Positions 10,024 to 21,863 of a stretch of DNA of 64,000 nt are shown one piece after another. The notes under the pieces are model-generated. The model made no database searches and had not been told where the DNA came from. It saw nothing but the letters and a program-made list of their open reading frames with translations. Where the stretch lies: contig NC_083639.1 of NCBI RefSeq assembly GCF_963576545.1, positions 20,012,118 through 20,076,117 on the forward strand, in the 5' to 3' direction. The position numbers and the translations under genes are program-made. Within the stretch, counting starts at the first letter, position 1. Every line of letters begins with the position of its first letter. This DNA is from Limanda limanda (taxonomy: Eukaryota > Chordata > Actinopteri > Pleuronectiformes > Pleuronectidae).

Positions 10024-13000
10024 CAGAGATACTTGGCTCCTTAAACTCAGACTTTCCGCCAAATACACTCCGTGCACACTTCATGTGCAAGTGGTGTTTC
10101 AACACCTATCACATTTCTCTCCGGTAAAGGTTCTGACCTTTTGGTGGTAATTAGTTTTATACGTAATTTGGCTGAGATTTTAACACCAGACAGACTTTGA
10201 GCCTATTCATACCTCTAATAAGCCCAGTGGTAATAACAGCTGTCAAAGAGCCAGAATGGGAGTAATCATCTGCAGCTATAAAAACGCACGTCAGCTACAC
10301 CTGAAAAGTTCAAAAGTCAAGACATTTTAGAGATTCTCAAGTCTTAGATCTAATTTTGTACTGTCCTGAGATTTTCTTATTTCCTGTAATTGATGTTTTT
10401 CCTTTTAGATCCAGTGGGACGTGATGCAGGGAGAGCATCTGAGGGTGTATTTGTTTGAAGCATAGAGGGATGGGATTGTTAAAATATGTGTTAGTTCTAC
10501 TTTATGGGGGAATTTCTTGTGATTTGCATCTAATCCTAAGAGAAATGTGTTTTTGATGTAAAAGCAGAACAAGAAAATGATTGTTTTTGTCTGTTGTTGA
10601 AGGACAGGACAAGTGTTTAGTTTTTTTAATGCCACAAAATGTATGTCTTACATAAAGAGACAAACAACTACCATGAATTGATCTCCCTAACAAATTTTGT
10701 CTGTGTAGCCAAAGCCTGATAAAGGAAGCGGCAAAGGTTTATAGTCACAAAATATGACAAACATTCCTTATTCTTCTTATACTTGATCATGTGAGTAGTC
10801 TACAGTGTTGCTGAAAAATACACAGTCTCAGAAGTACAGTGGCATATTTGTTTCTGTACGATCTGGCCGTGAGTATGTTAACATGAGCACTGTCTCTTTT
10901 GGTCAGTCCTGTACAGCACACACCTACACAATCTCTCCCCTGGGGCAAACAGAACAAAATATATATTGTCCATATAGACTATAGAGAGTGGGGGCCACTG
11001 GTGTTACATAGTCATTGTAGGAGACTAAATAAGATAGATACTACCGGTCCAATATATATTGAGCTGAATACATTAGAGGTACAGTACAGTTGAGGTATAC
11101 TGTGAAAAAGGACCCAGAATACACAACCTTTATTGTGTCAGGAAAGCTGATATTTGAGCTAGCAAAGAGGTGAATTAGTTTAAATCAATTTGATTAGTGT
11201 CTGTACCAGAAAATGATGAACACTGCATTGTCATGCTATCCATACTTAAATGAAATGAAATGTGCATTAGTTTCTCCCGTAATGACAAACCGCAGAGAAT
11301 TGTACCCACTTCACAGTTTCCTTCAATTCGACAGAGCTTTTTTGTACTCATCTTTTAATACTGTTTCATACAATTGTTTATTTTATAATACCTTTGTTTG
11401 TTTTTGTATTGTTGCTCTTTTAATACCCAAGCTTATTATTTTGGTTTACTCTTTTGATTCAGTCTCGTCGCTCTCATCTGAGTCATTTCCAGTAAAAGCA
11501 CACAGTTATATCAAGTGAAAAAACCCTGATAACCCCAAGGTATTGGTCTGGACTAGCCTTACATGTATGTTGAGCATGGGTGTATTTTGTGGGGTTGTTG
11601 GAGAACAAAGCAGTTACAGTGGGTTACATTCTACAGGTGACCAGAAAAAACAACCTGTGGCTCTGTGTTTGCAGAGCCTTTCGACTCTAGTACGACAGCC
11701 CTATGAATACGGCACCACAATAAGTCAGATGTGTATACAGTGTTCATCTTGCTGTGGAATTATGTCCTTGAGTGGCCGAAACTACAAATGAAATAAGTGA
11801 AAGACAGCTTTAACCCTGCACAGCCTTTTCTTATGTATTACTCTGAAAATAAGTGTAGTGGATTGCAGATACTACATTTTGACAAATCCACTCAACGTCT
11901 ATTTACAAGCTATACAGTGCTCAGAAAATATTGTACATTGTAGCCCTACTAACTACAAAGACACCGATTAAGTGAGGTTTGAGTAGCACTTGAACACCTT
12001 AAACAACCTTAAAGCAGTGACATTCAACGTGTCAAAGCAGCCGCCCCTTGGTGTGTGTCTGAATCAGTAATAACTGCAGAGCTCATGCACTAATTGGAAT
12101 CTTTCAACAGTTGTTGTCATTAATTTATTGCATGTACATGCAAAGGTCGAGTCCTGAGAACATAGTATTTTTCTTTGTAGTATTGCGCCAAATCTTAGAG
12201 CATGCAAACCCAAAGACGTTTTTTGAAAAATACCAAACAAGTCAGTACTCTTGGTAATTGTTTTGACTCATCTCGAAGGAACTAGGCAACATCTGATGAA
12301 GAAATCCAGATAGTGAGTCACTGGGAGCAGGAGTTTCCAGGTTGTAGCCCATTGAACATGCTGTGCATTCTAATTGAGTCATTCAGTGATTGGTGTGAAG
12401 GATTTCTCCCTTTTCTTTAATTAAATCCACATTGCTGGTGTCTTCATTTCGTTCCTAGTGAGTAATCTTTCCAAAACCCATTATTGGTGTGGCTGAAGTC
12501 ACATTGAATTTTCACAGCACAGTGAGGGTGAAGTTGTGTCTGTGCTCAGTATCCTGAACTTGTACCGATTATATATTCTGCAGTCCAGAGCAGACACATA
12601 GGACAATAAGACAAAGTTCTTCTGCAAAATTCTGTCTTTCGGGCGAACAATCCTTAGTGAACATACTCCACAATGCCCTCAAGGTTATTCTTTGAGATTG
12701 GCAGTACTCCAAAAGCGTCAGCATCCCTCTCCGTGTCACAAACTTTTGATGGATGATGCTACTCCTCTCAGGGGTTGTGGCTGTCTACCTCCTGAGGCAA
12801 GGATAACTGATGGGCAGTGGGCGCTCCCACTCAATACTGGCTGCCCTTGATTAGTATGTCTATTGATTCTGTATCAGTGATTATGTAAAAGATGTACACC
12901 CATAATTCATACTGATGAAAAGGCCGTACATTCAATATGGGAATCACTGCGTGGGCCTCTTATATGGATGGCGCCGATCAGGGCTGTGCTTTGAATGCAA

Positions 13001-14649
13001 TGCGGAGCTTATTCAGCATTGAAGTTTACCGCTGCACGACCAGAGACGTAAAGAAGGTGCAAGTTAAAAAAAAAAAAGCTTGGCTTGAAACACTTCCTGT
13101 ATTGTGTAGGAGTTTGTATTCAGCGGCTAATGCGGTGTCAAATCAGTGTTAGACAAGCTAATATTTTGCCAAGCATATCAGGGGTAGAATTCCTGATGTC
13201 ACCAGTGTAGGCCTAAAAGCCTTGAGGGGGCACATGAACACCTCATTTAAATGCAAATAATCCTCCAGACTCCTCTCATCTGTTGTGATAATGTGGAGTG
13301 AGTATATTGACTTAGTTAATGAGGCGTAAATAGCTAATGGGTGTACTCTGGCTTTTATTTTTTATCGGCGGTACACTATCAAGCTATCACTCTTGAGAAC
13401 CTGCTATAAGGTGGCATAACATTCCCAGGATTTACGGTTTTCCACTCTCTGAGAACCATCCAGGCCGAAAGATAAATGGTGGCTGTGTCTGAGACTTGGG
13501 GAAATGGGAGAACAGAGATAATACAGATGCTTTTAAAAAAGTGTCAGCATCATCTGTGATGCCAGTTTAATCTGAACAGTATTTTATACCTTCTTTCTTT
13601 AAAGTATTTGAACTCTTCAATCTATTCACCGATTTAATGTACATCCCTAAAAGACAAGATGTGATTACAGTTTGTTGTAAGAGGGAAGGATGTTCATGGT
13701 TCAGCTCTGCTTCCTATATATTACTCGTTGACTTAACTTGGTAAAGTTAAGGATTTTATTCTGAGTCAAGTCATGACAATGTTTAAATAGACTGTATATC
13801 TTTATAGAGATGTTCTGATACAGATACTAGCATCTGAAATTCCTCACATATTGCTGAACATTTTGCATTGAACATCTGAAAGTATGCTTATCTACAGATC
13901 AGATACCACATCTTTAATGTATATTAGTTTCACCCTGATAAAACTGAAATTTTCTTTCACCGGAAATCACTTTTTCACTGCTGCTCCTAAAAAGCAGTTG
14001 TGGTTTACTGCCACTGACAAGTTCTGTATTTTGAATGGCAAAGACGTGATTTGTGGCACTGTGCTGTCCGACAGAGCTGTAGCTAAGAAGTCAGTAATTT
14101 GGCAATATATCACCCCGGAAAGTCTCATAAGTAAAACGTCAGAGTTTTCCTTGTCCAATTACTTAGACAATAAAATAAGTTCTGTGGCATTCATTAAAGG
14201 GTTTCACCTGAGCCTGGCCATATAACAATTACATCAATCATCACAGTGTTAGTATCATAAAGCTGAAAGTACATGCACTGGGTTTGAATCTGTACTTGTT
14301 ATTGGCCAATATTCAAAGTCCTGTTCAACATGTAGCCGCTTACACCAATAAAGCATGTCTGTTTTTATGATCACATTTAGGCACTAAAGGTGAGTTAAAG
14401 CTTTGTCTTACCTCAATACTGACAAAGTCATCAATAGGCACAACCAACAATGAGTTTACATTATTCACACTGAACCAAAGCCACAATCCTTAGCCCACTT
14501 GAACTAAAGGTTTTTTGTTGGGAGACGGATGTGCAGCCTGTTTTTTAGACTAAGTCCTACACGATGTTGACCAACCATCCACACTGACCACCCTGGAAGC
14601 AGCATGTAAATAATCTTGTGGGACCCTGGAGGAGGGGTTATTACTGAGG

Positions 14650-14681
14650 AAATAACCCTGGTGATTTCACCTGGGTTATTT
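14650..14681. repeat. 32-nt near-perfect palindrome
   Basis: The left arm is AAATAACCCTGGTGA and the right arm is TCACCTGGGTTATTT around a TT centre. The arms pair fully except for one T-T mismatch. No known element end was recognised, and no target duplication was found directly outside. It could be a short inverted-repeat relic. Confidence 0.8.
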
Positions 14682-15494
14682 CTGGGCCGAACTCTGCATT
14701 TCTTTATCTTCACATGAACGTATTTAATATATTCCCCATTGTTTTTATGTGTGTAACTGAACTCTTTGTTGTCAAAACTAGCTGGTCTCCAACGGCCCCT
14801 CGAGGAAGGAATGACGTGTATTAAATGGATTTCAGCTGAATAGTGAATACTGCTATTTACACCTCATTAACTCCTGCTGCTTGTTGCGTGTAGAGAAAGA
14901 GAAGCAAGAATTACACTCAGTTTCTTCTTTTTTTAGGTGCACCGGTTCTAATTCAGTCTAATACAAGTCCTGCAACAAGTCATGCCATTATTAAGTAATG
15001 AGGTAACGTTTTTGAAATTGTCAAGAAGTGTGGACTTAACTTTCCACTCTGTGGTTTGTGTTCATTCCTACGGAGAAGTTTTATAACATTTGGTCTACCT
15101 TTTATACTTGAGGGTTGGGGTTAAAGATGCTTAACAAATCGTTCGATTCAACGGTTTAACAATATTTAATGAAATGCGCACAGAGAAAGTGATGTGAATG
15201 TTACAAGTCTTCATTTTCACAATTTTTATAGATTTTCCATTTAACCCACCATACATGTGTTTGCAGCATATAATATAGATTAAAGTATATACAAATGTAT
15301 ACAAGCATGGTTCAGCTGCATCAGTCAATTTTTTAAAGTTATAAAAGATACCTGAAATGAGCTTCATTAAAGATAATTGAAATTAAATTCAGTGTAATTA
15401 AAACCACCCAAAATGCTTTCAGTGAAAGCAAACATTTCCATATCATTTACTGTATATACTATAACAAAAAACTTGAGCTGTGACACCCATATTA

Positions 15495-15511
15495 CCCCCC
15501 CCCCCCCCCCC
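15495..15511 (+). repeat. Poly-C run (17 C)
   Basis: A homopolymer of 17 cytosines in intron sequence. Its length is likely to vary between individuals and is error-prone in sequencing. Confidence 0.9.
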
Positions 15512-17927
15512 TACTAGAAGACAAGGAGGATCCTTGAGGAGTCGCAGCTTGTGATACATTTCACAGTGATGGTCAGACAGGCTCGTTGAAGTATGATGAA
15601 GTTACGCTGGTTTTAGACGAGCACGTACGTCTGGGATGTGATCATCTGCCTCATCTAGATCATTTCACCGTGAAACACCAGCCCAGGTTTTGTAATGTGC
15701 GACGCTAATGTGTCTAGATGGGACATCGCGTTCACGCGTTCTGAGGCCATTAATCATTGTTAGCTGCTTCCCCTTTGAAAATGACTCTGAAGATTATGTG
15801 TAATTCAATGCAGAAAACATTAGCATGTTTTACTTTTTAATGAATATCTTTTAAAGCAGTTGCGTGTTCTGCTGTTCCTTTGTGTGACTGCTTGAATAGA
15901 TATGTTGTTTGAAATGTTCCTCGCAGGCAAACTGTGTGCGGTTTCTTTTGAACTCTGCACAGCTGTGTGCGCTCAGAAAAGCATGCCTTTGGTGGCCTCC
16001 AAGTCCCCACTGCATCTGAAGGCATCGGCCGTACCATATTGTAAATGATGCTTTTCTCTGCTCTCCTTGTGCCCTTTTCACAACAATGCTTCTTTTGCTT
16101 TTTTTTGGGGGGGGGGTGTTCAGCGTAGATAGATGGGGAGCGATTTTACCACTATTGCAGCATGCTTTCAGCACGAGCCAGGCCATGTCTGTGGATGTGG
16201 ACAAGGGTAATCAGTGGTTTTAGTGGAGTAGACATCACCACTTCACAAATCACAACAGCTTTGATCTCAGCCCAAAATAGTGTCAAAAAGACTTTTTGGG
16301 AATAAATTCACTACCTCAGATATCTCTCGCTCGTGTCCACTTTGTTCTAGGCTTGTATTTTAGGGAGGCTTGGGTGCTTTTATCTAACCTTCTATCGTGC
16401 CTTCAGATGAAAGTAAGTGGCGGGGCTATTCAAAAAGAAAAAAGCTTCTATCGCCATTATTTCAACTCAAAATCTCAAAATAATGTTTTTTTTCCATCAA
16501 TTCAAGTTCATTGATTTTGAAAATACTATTTCCCTTTATTGTTGTTTTTTGTGTCCCTCCAAGAGTGGTTGAGGGACTAACCAAAATAAATCCTTTAACC
16601 AAAAGAAAATCTGAAGAAAAGGCAGAGTAGATATTTCCGCTACGAGTCTTCAACAGGGATCTCTGACGTCTCGCCAGTCAGAGATGAAGCCCACCGACAA
16701 CAGGGAAGTCAATTAGCCTCGCTGTAACATTAATCACCTTTGACTGACAGTTAAGAAATAACCAGACAGCCAGCCTTCCTTTAAAAGACACTGAAAAGTG
16801 GCAATTTGTAAAATATGACAAGCTGTAAAAAATAAATCACCTACAGTAATTTAAGCGCAGGGACCAGATTGAATTCCCCACACATCATAAAGCTACGAGA
16901 AAGCATCTTAAATCCACATCTTCAGACGCCTTTGCTCTGTCTCTCGGTTCTAAGCACTTTAAACGACTTGGTCACCACCCCGCCATGTCGAGCCAGGATT
17001 TCACAGCCCACAAGATATAATTGGGAGGGACAGTGATTTGCAGAGTAAAAATTAGTTTAGACAGCAAATTTGTCATCACGTCTATGGACCGCACTCAGAT
17101 GCTCAATTATTCGGGCGTGTATAGACAGCGTGTTCGGTGTTGTTTTTCCAATGAGGAACTCAGACAAACAAGAACATATATCAAGCGAGCAGGTTTGAGT
17201 TTTATGAGTAGTTTCTTCTTGTACCACTTGATGATGTGGAAATAATTCACATTTTAGATTCTAGACATAAGAAACAGATCTACTAGTGCACTGGAATAAA
17301 AGTTCATGATGCAACTGCCGTGATTTACGTCGATGAGAATATCAGGGACGAGTCTAGCCTGCATTGTTTCTAACATCTTAGCTTTGGTAAACATCGGTAG
17401 AGGCCGTGTGCCTGTATTATTACAGAATTTGTCTGATCATTTTATATTTGGATTGACACATTCTTTCAAAACTGTTCTCAAGCACTTTCACTCATCTTTG
17501 CTGCTGTCACTAGCCAATTCTCATCAAGACTCCCGGAGGAGTCATTAATAATCCTGAGCATTCTTCAATTGTTTTACCGTTAAATATGTAGGCGAGACAG
17601 AGAACAGGGAGGCAGGAGGAGCGGTGGAAGGCTGAGAAGGTGCTAAAGCTGAGGGGAAGTGCAGATTCAGCTCATTATTCTCTGTAGGTTCATCAATACA
17701 AAAATAAATAAATAAACGGAGCTTCTATAATCAAATAATGATCGATTTTGTATGGAAAGGCTTGAAAATGCCCAGATGATGAATGAAAATATAAAATATA
17801 ATTCATTGACCTTTGAAATTTGGTGGGGTTGAAGTAAAAACTAGCATACAATATAAATCTGTGTCAAATACAGTTCCCTCAACTCTCTATTAAAGTTGGT
17901 CACAATAATTGGGTAAATTATTATCTC

Positions 17928-18150
17928 TGCCAAGGAGGTTATGGTGTATTTGTTTGTTTATGAGCAAGATTACACACAAAAAAAACCCTGTAGAGATGTA
18001 GAATGTGTCGCGGAAGAACCCATTACATCTTGTTGTACATACGGACAGTAGGCTGATCTACGATTTTATTTTCTTTTTCTTTAATATCGAGAGATGGGGC
18101 TATTTCTTTTTCTTAATTTATACTAATTACCTAAATTTTAAAAAATCTTT
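17928..18150 (+). repeat. Dispersed teleost repeat, copy 1
   Basis: It begins CTCTGCCAAGGAGGTTATG, then a TTTGTTTGTTT section, an AGCAAGATTACACACAAAAA section, GCGGAAGAACCCATTA, and a TTTCTTTAATATCGAGAGAT section. This is the order of a common fish interspersed repeat whose consensus runs GCCAAGGAGGTTATG, AGCAGGATTACGCAAAAACT, GAAGAACCCATTAAATTTTG, CTTTAACATTGCGAGATAGG. I know the family by sight but not its class. Related copies lie at about 41466 and 45805. Confidence 0.7.
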
Positions 18151-18733
18151 ATTATTATGTGCGTAATTTAGTGCAGTTTAATTATATCAAGTGCAGTTTG
18201 GTGCAGTTTTTTTCTACCTGTTACTTTTCAGCACTGCTCAATGCTACAGCCTATTTATCCAAATATGTCAGTCTCCTCAGGTTAGGAAACTCAAATGCTT
18301 CTCAAACTGTGGAGCTGACCCAACCTGGGGAAATGTGGTGGGAAAACCGAGTAAATCTGCCTCACACTGGAAAGAATACAACAAACAAGAATGTTTTCAT
18401 ATTCTCAGTGCTGTCATGATTCATGATTCAGACAGAGAGATGAAAGTAAACAGATCTCTTAACAGGTCAGAAAAGAAAAGAAAAGCAGTCGACGCTTATC
18501 AGGCAAACACATCAGTTACAGAAGTCAATAAAATGTAATAAAGCTGATCTTGCACAACGTACACAAATATTTGTCCAGGTTATTGCTAGAAATAAGATGT
18601 TTTATATACACTTCACAGTTGTTGTGGTTGACTGACGGATAAACTTTCAAAACTTTGTCAAGTTGGTGCGGAGGACACCACATCACCAAAGCACCCTCCC
18701 AGCAGTGTGTGAGTGTCTCTCTCCTGCCATCTT

Positions 18734-18925
18734 TCAGTTTATCTGATAGAGATTGGAGTCCTTCGCTGTCACACAAACACAACCAATCCTCCGTGAAACC
18801 CACTGTGGCGCGGGGTCTCTGTTTCTGCCGCAGCAGGTGGGCAGCAACTGGAGCACAAACACTGCCACGTACCACCAGCTCCTGGGGGCTCGCACTCGCA
18901 CTGACACGGCCAGTCGTGCCGCCAT
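18734..18925 (-). other. Minus-strand ORF with signal-peptide-like N terminus in a GC-rich patch
   Basis: The 63-codon ORF starts at an ATG at 18925-18923. Its N terminus reads MAARLAVSVRVRAPRSWWYV, then AVFVLQLLPTCCGRNRD. The shape is that of a secretory signal: a basic n-region, a hydrophobic core of about 14 residues, and a small-residue site near CCG. The surrounding 200 bp is richer in G+C and CpG than the rest of the intron. A palindromic E-box TCACGTGA lies at 18942-18949, 17 bp before the ATG. After the hydrophobic part the frame runs on about 30 residues to a stop, with no clear splice donor. I do not recognise a family. It could be the first exon of a nested gene, a retrocopy fragment, or chance. 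Confidence 0.22.
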
Positions 18926-20232
18926 CCGACCCGAGCAGAGGTCACGTGAGGCAAGGTCGAAAAAAATTGATGGTCTTTCTCGAAGTGCAGCACTCTATGA
19001 AAACATTTTGAAATAAATTAATTCCAGGCAATTCCATCGTGGTTTATGTTTTAAAGGTGACACACACATATGGCTTATGGACACTTAGTGGACTCATCCA
19101 TTTGACCCATATCTGGCATTAATTTTAAGAAAAGTGCTCAGGTACGGCTTCCTTAATAGAGCTTTAGAGTCTTAAATAGCTATTAGTCTGACTGTGCTTG
19201 TGGGTTAAAAAGAGATTTCTTTTTAAAGAAAGAATTAAAGGCTGCTTCTTAATTGACTTGTCCTGCAGCCAATATGACATACATTAACTGACCTTATAGT
19301 CCTCTTCATAAATCAGTGAGCCCAGTAATTTTACATTTAGATCACTTGGAGCTGCACTAATCAGTAATCTCATTCCAAAAGTGGATCGGTTGCTGTTTTG
19401 CAGCGAGCAGGTCTGCAGAGGGAGCGCTCGGGTCCTCGCCACCGCTCACACTGATTTCAGAGTGTAAGCTGGCATGTTATAGAGCGAGGTTGATTAAGGT
19501 TAATTAATCTGCTTAATCAGTCGTCTTCCTATGTTAATTTAGTTTGGATAGTTATTTTGTTTGAAACTTAATTATTGAAAAAATTAAATAAATTGGTCTA
19601 GACAATCAAAAAAAACTGATAGTTTTTGTGTATTTTAAAACTGCCGAACAAGCCATTTTCAAATTGAAGTAGCCCCAATTGGAAAATATGAATCCCCTCC
19701 CCCCCACTGACTCGGTGATGAGTGCAGACGTGAAGCCACCATGTGATGTATGAATTACATTTACACAGCTCCAACAGGATATACACAATTAGTGTAGGCA
19801 ATCATTGGAAGTGGTTATGACCTGCGATTGTTTCCGTCAACTGTCGGATGAAAATTAGCTCACTTTAGTACTTTGTTGTCAAAACAATACCAGCAATAGT
19901 TTTGTAATGTTCAGTGTTGGTAGGCGTGATGAATGAAAGGTAGCCTGATTACCACCGAAGCTATTAAAATCCCTCATGTGTGACCCGCCACTGCAACCCT
20001 CTTTGCTTAGCAGAGGGGGGGCAAATTGCTGCTCTGCACATATCAGTGGATGTGTGTCACAATGGATTTCTATTATTTTTTTTCCCCCCTAAAAAATGTA
20101 TTTCATGCAGGACTTCCATTAATAATTTGCAACATATATTTACTAGTGCAGGATACAGGGTACAGTTATACTCTTGACTAAAGTGTGCAATTATTTAGCA
20201 GGATAATATCTATATTGTATGTTGTAGGAGGC

Positions 20233-20251
20233 CACACACACACACACACAC
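20233..20251 (+). repeat. CA microsatellite next to 69-nt repeat copy A
   Basis: About nine CA units directly before the 69-nt repeat at 20257-20325. Confidence 0.85.
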
Positions 20252-20256
20252 GTTCG

Positions 20257-20325
20257 GCCAAGCTGTTGGTAAAGCCATCAGAGTATTCAAACTGGCAACA
20301 ATGAGAAGCAATCAGCCAGCAGGCA
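20257..20325 (+). repeat. 69-nt repeat, copy A
   Basis: The block from GCCAAGCTG to CAGCAGGCA matches 25050-25118 without gaps, with six mismatches in 69 positions. Both copies follow a CA tract. Sequence before the CA tract and after the block is unrelated. It may be the end of an unrecognised mobile element. It has no coding match I know. Confidence 0.8.
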
Positions 20326-21767
20326 TTACAGGGATGCAACACAAATTTGACAAACAACACACACTGACGTATCCTGAGTCATAAATATCACATTTTGACC
20401 ATGTTTTCATTGTTGTTTTTTCTCAGTTAAAAAATTGAAACCCACTTATATTTGAGGAATTTGCAACACCACAGATCTCCTATTATTCACAGTAGTAAAT
20501 GGAAATGTGCAACAATTAGCATTTTCATTCACAAACTTTCTGAAAACCTGGTTAAATTATGCTTTTCAATTTGGATGGAAACTTGACTTTATTGTCCAAA
20601 ATTCCACAGAAGGTTGTTTTTTTTTAATTCAGTCTCCTGTGGACATTTGAATCATAAAATATGATGTTTGTCTCATTTGGCATATCGAAGCTCTCTCAAG
20701 GCTCATCAGCTTCAGTGTTTTTATTGTTTTCCATAAGAAAAGCTTTTTAAATGAGATCATTTCAAACTGATTTTCACCCAGATGTCATAACCCCGCAAAT
20801 GCAGTGTTGAAGTAGACACGTTCCACTGCAGTTTACAGCAAGTAGGTTAATGCTGATGCTCCATAAATAATTAGAATGATCAAGAATATATAAAGGGAAA
20901 AGTGTTGAGGAATACAAGTTGTGATTGTTCTCAAAAAAGTGATCTTTTAAAGGAACTACTGGAATTGTTTTGATTGTCCTCTACAAAATTCATATAAATA
21001 CATTAGCATTTGTTCTTATTATGAATTCAACCTTCCATTGCTAACTTTATATATTGTGTAAAGTTATATACTATGATTTTGATAAAGTAATTTGACCCCA
21101 AATACACTTACAAATTGCATATATACATATGTCATCTAGGATGTCCCATATACTGATACATTTGGTGTGCTGGTTTATTTCCATAAAATCCATATATGTG
21201 CCAGTACAGTGTGGCGCACGTCCCAACCAGGACCCTTTAATTTATTTCTATCTGATACCTGTTAGCATCACAATCAGCCGTGGAAATCCACAATATACAC
21301 AGACGCACACAGGGGCTGATTTGGCCTGAAGCAAAGCCAAAGGCTGTTTACCACCAAAAAACGGTTCCGAACACTTGTAAAGACACAGAAGATAATAATG
21401 TTGGGGTAATTGTATTTAATTGATGAGGGAGGTTCGGTCTGCTGTCTCACACACTATGTTGGTTTGAACCTTGGCCCATGGAGTTTAAAGTGATGCAATT
21501 TGTCAGGCTTAAGCCTCAGTACAAAGAACGATAGGCCGGGAACCTTCTGAGTGTGAGCTCTATAATAAACTGGCGACCTGTTGTGTTTGCCCGCCTGCTG
21601 TGAGCCGCTTTAGGCTCCGTAGGCTGTGACCTTGAATAGAACTAAGACTCAAAAAGAAACAAGGAGGTTGGAAAAACATAGGACAACACAGTCATTTGTT
21701 CATGATAGCATTTTTCTATCAGACCTGTGGGGATATTTTGCTGACTGCTCTTTTTCTTTTTTTTCAG

Positions 21768-21863
21768 ACTTGGAAGACTTCAAGACCCACAGAAGAAGCT
21801 CTGTATCGGTGCGTGAAGGTCAAGGAGTGGTTCTGCTGTGTGGCCCTCCCCCGCACTCCGGAG
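21768..21863 (+). CDS. cntn3: Contactin-3 exon: start of Ig domain 2
   Basis: This 96-nt exon follows a strong T-rich tract with acceptor TTTTCAG. Its first two bases complete the Tyr begun in the previous exon. It encodes [20 protein letters not shown] followed by [12 protein letters not shown], and its last base is G at donor G|GTAAAAC. The run [19 protein letters not shown] matches my recollection of mammalian contactin-3 more closely than contactin-4, -5 or -6. This is the main reason for the gene symbol. The Cys in VVLLC is the first disulfide cysteine of Ig2, the adhesive domain that packs against Ig1 in the contactin horseshoe. Introns of 16.2 kb and 20.1 kb isolate the exon. Confidence 0.93.

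Larger units (their letters stand above)
5580..21767 (+). other. cntn3: cntn3 intron of 16.2 kb between Ig1 and Ig2 exons
   Basis: The intron starts GTGAGT and ends in a T-rich tract with CAG. It holds two hAT-type elements (6360-7174 and 7865-9204) with a truncated SINE just before the second, a G-run (10006-10023), a 32-nt palindrome (14650-14681), a C17 run (15495-15511), a dispersed teleost repeat (about 17928-18150), a GC-rich minus-strand ORF with signal-peptide character (18734-18925), and a CA tract with a 69-nt repeat copy (20233-20325). Elsewhere (9205-14649, 14682-17927, 18950-20232 and 20326-21767) I see only AT-rich DNA and ORFs no better than chance. Confidence 0.85.

Noticed and set aside
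15851..16204. 117-codon minus ORF
   Set aside because: Low-complexity and His/Gln-rich ends, no splice signals, within chance length.
18525..18875. 116-codon minus ORF overlapping the signal-peptide ORF in another frame
   Set aside because: It competes with the better-supported frame and lacks a start context or recognisable domain.
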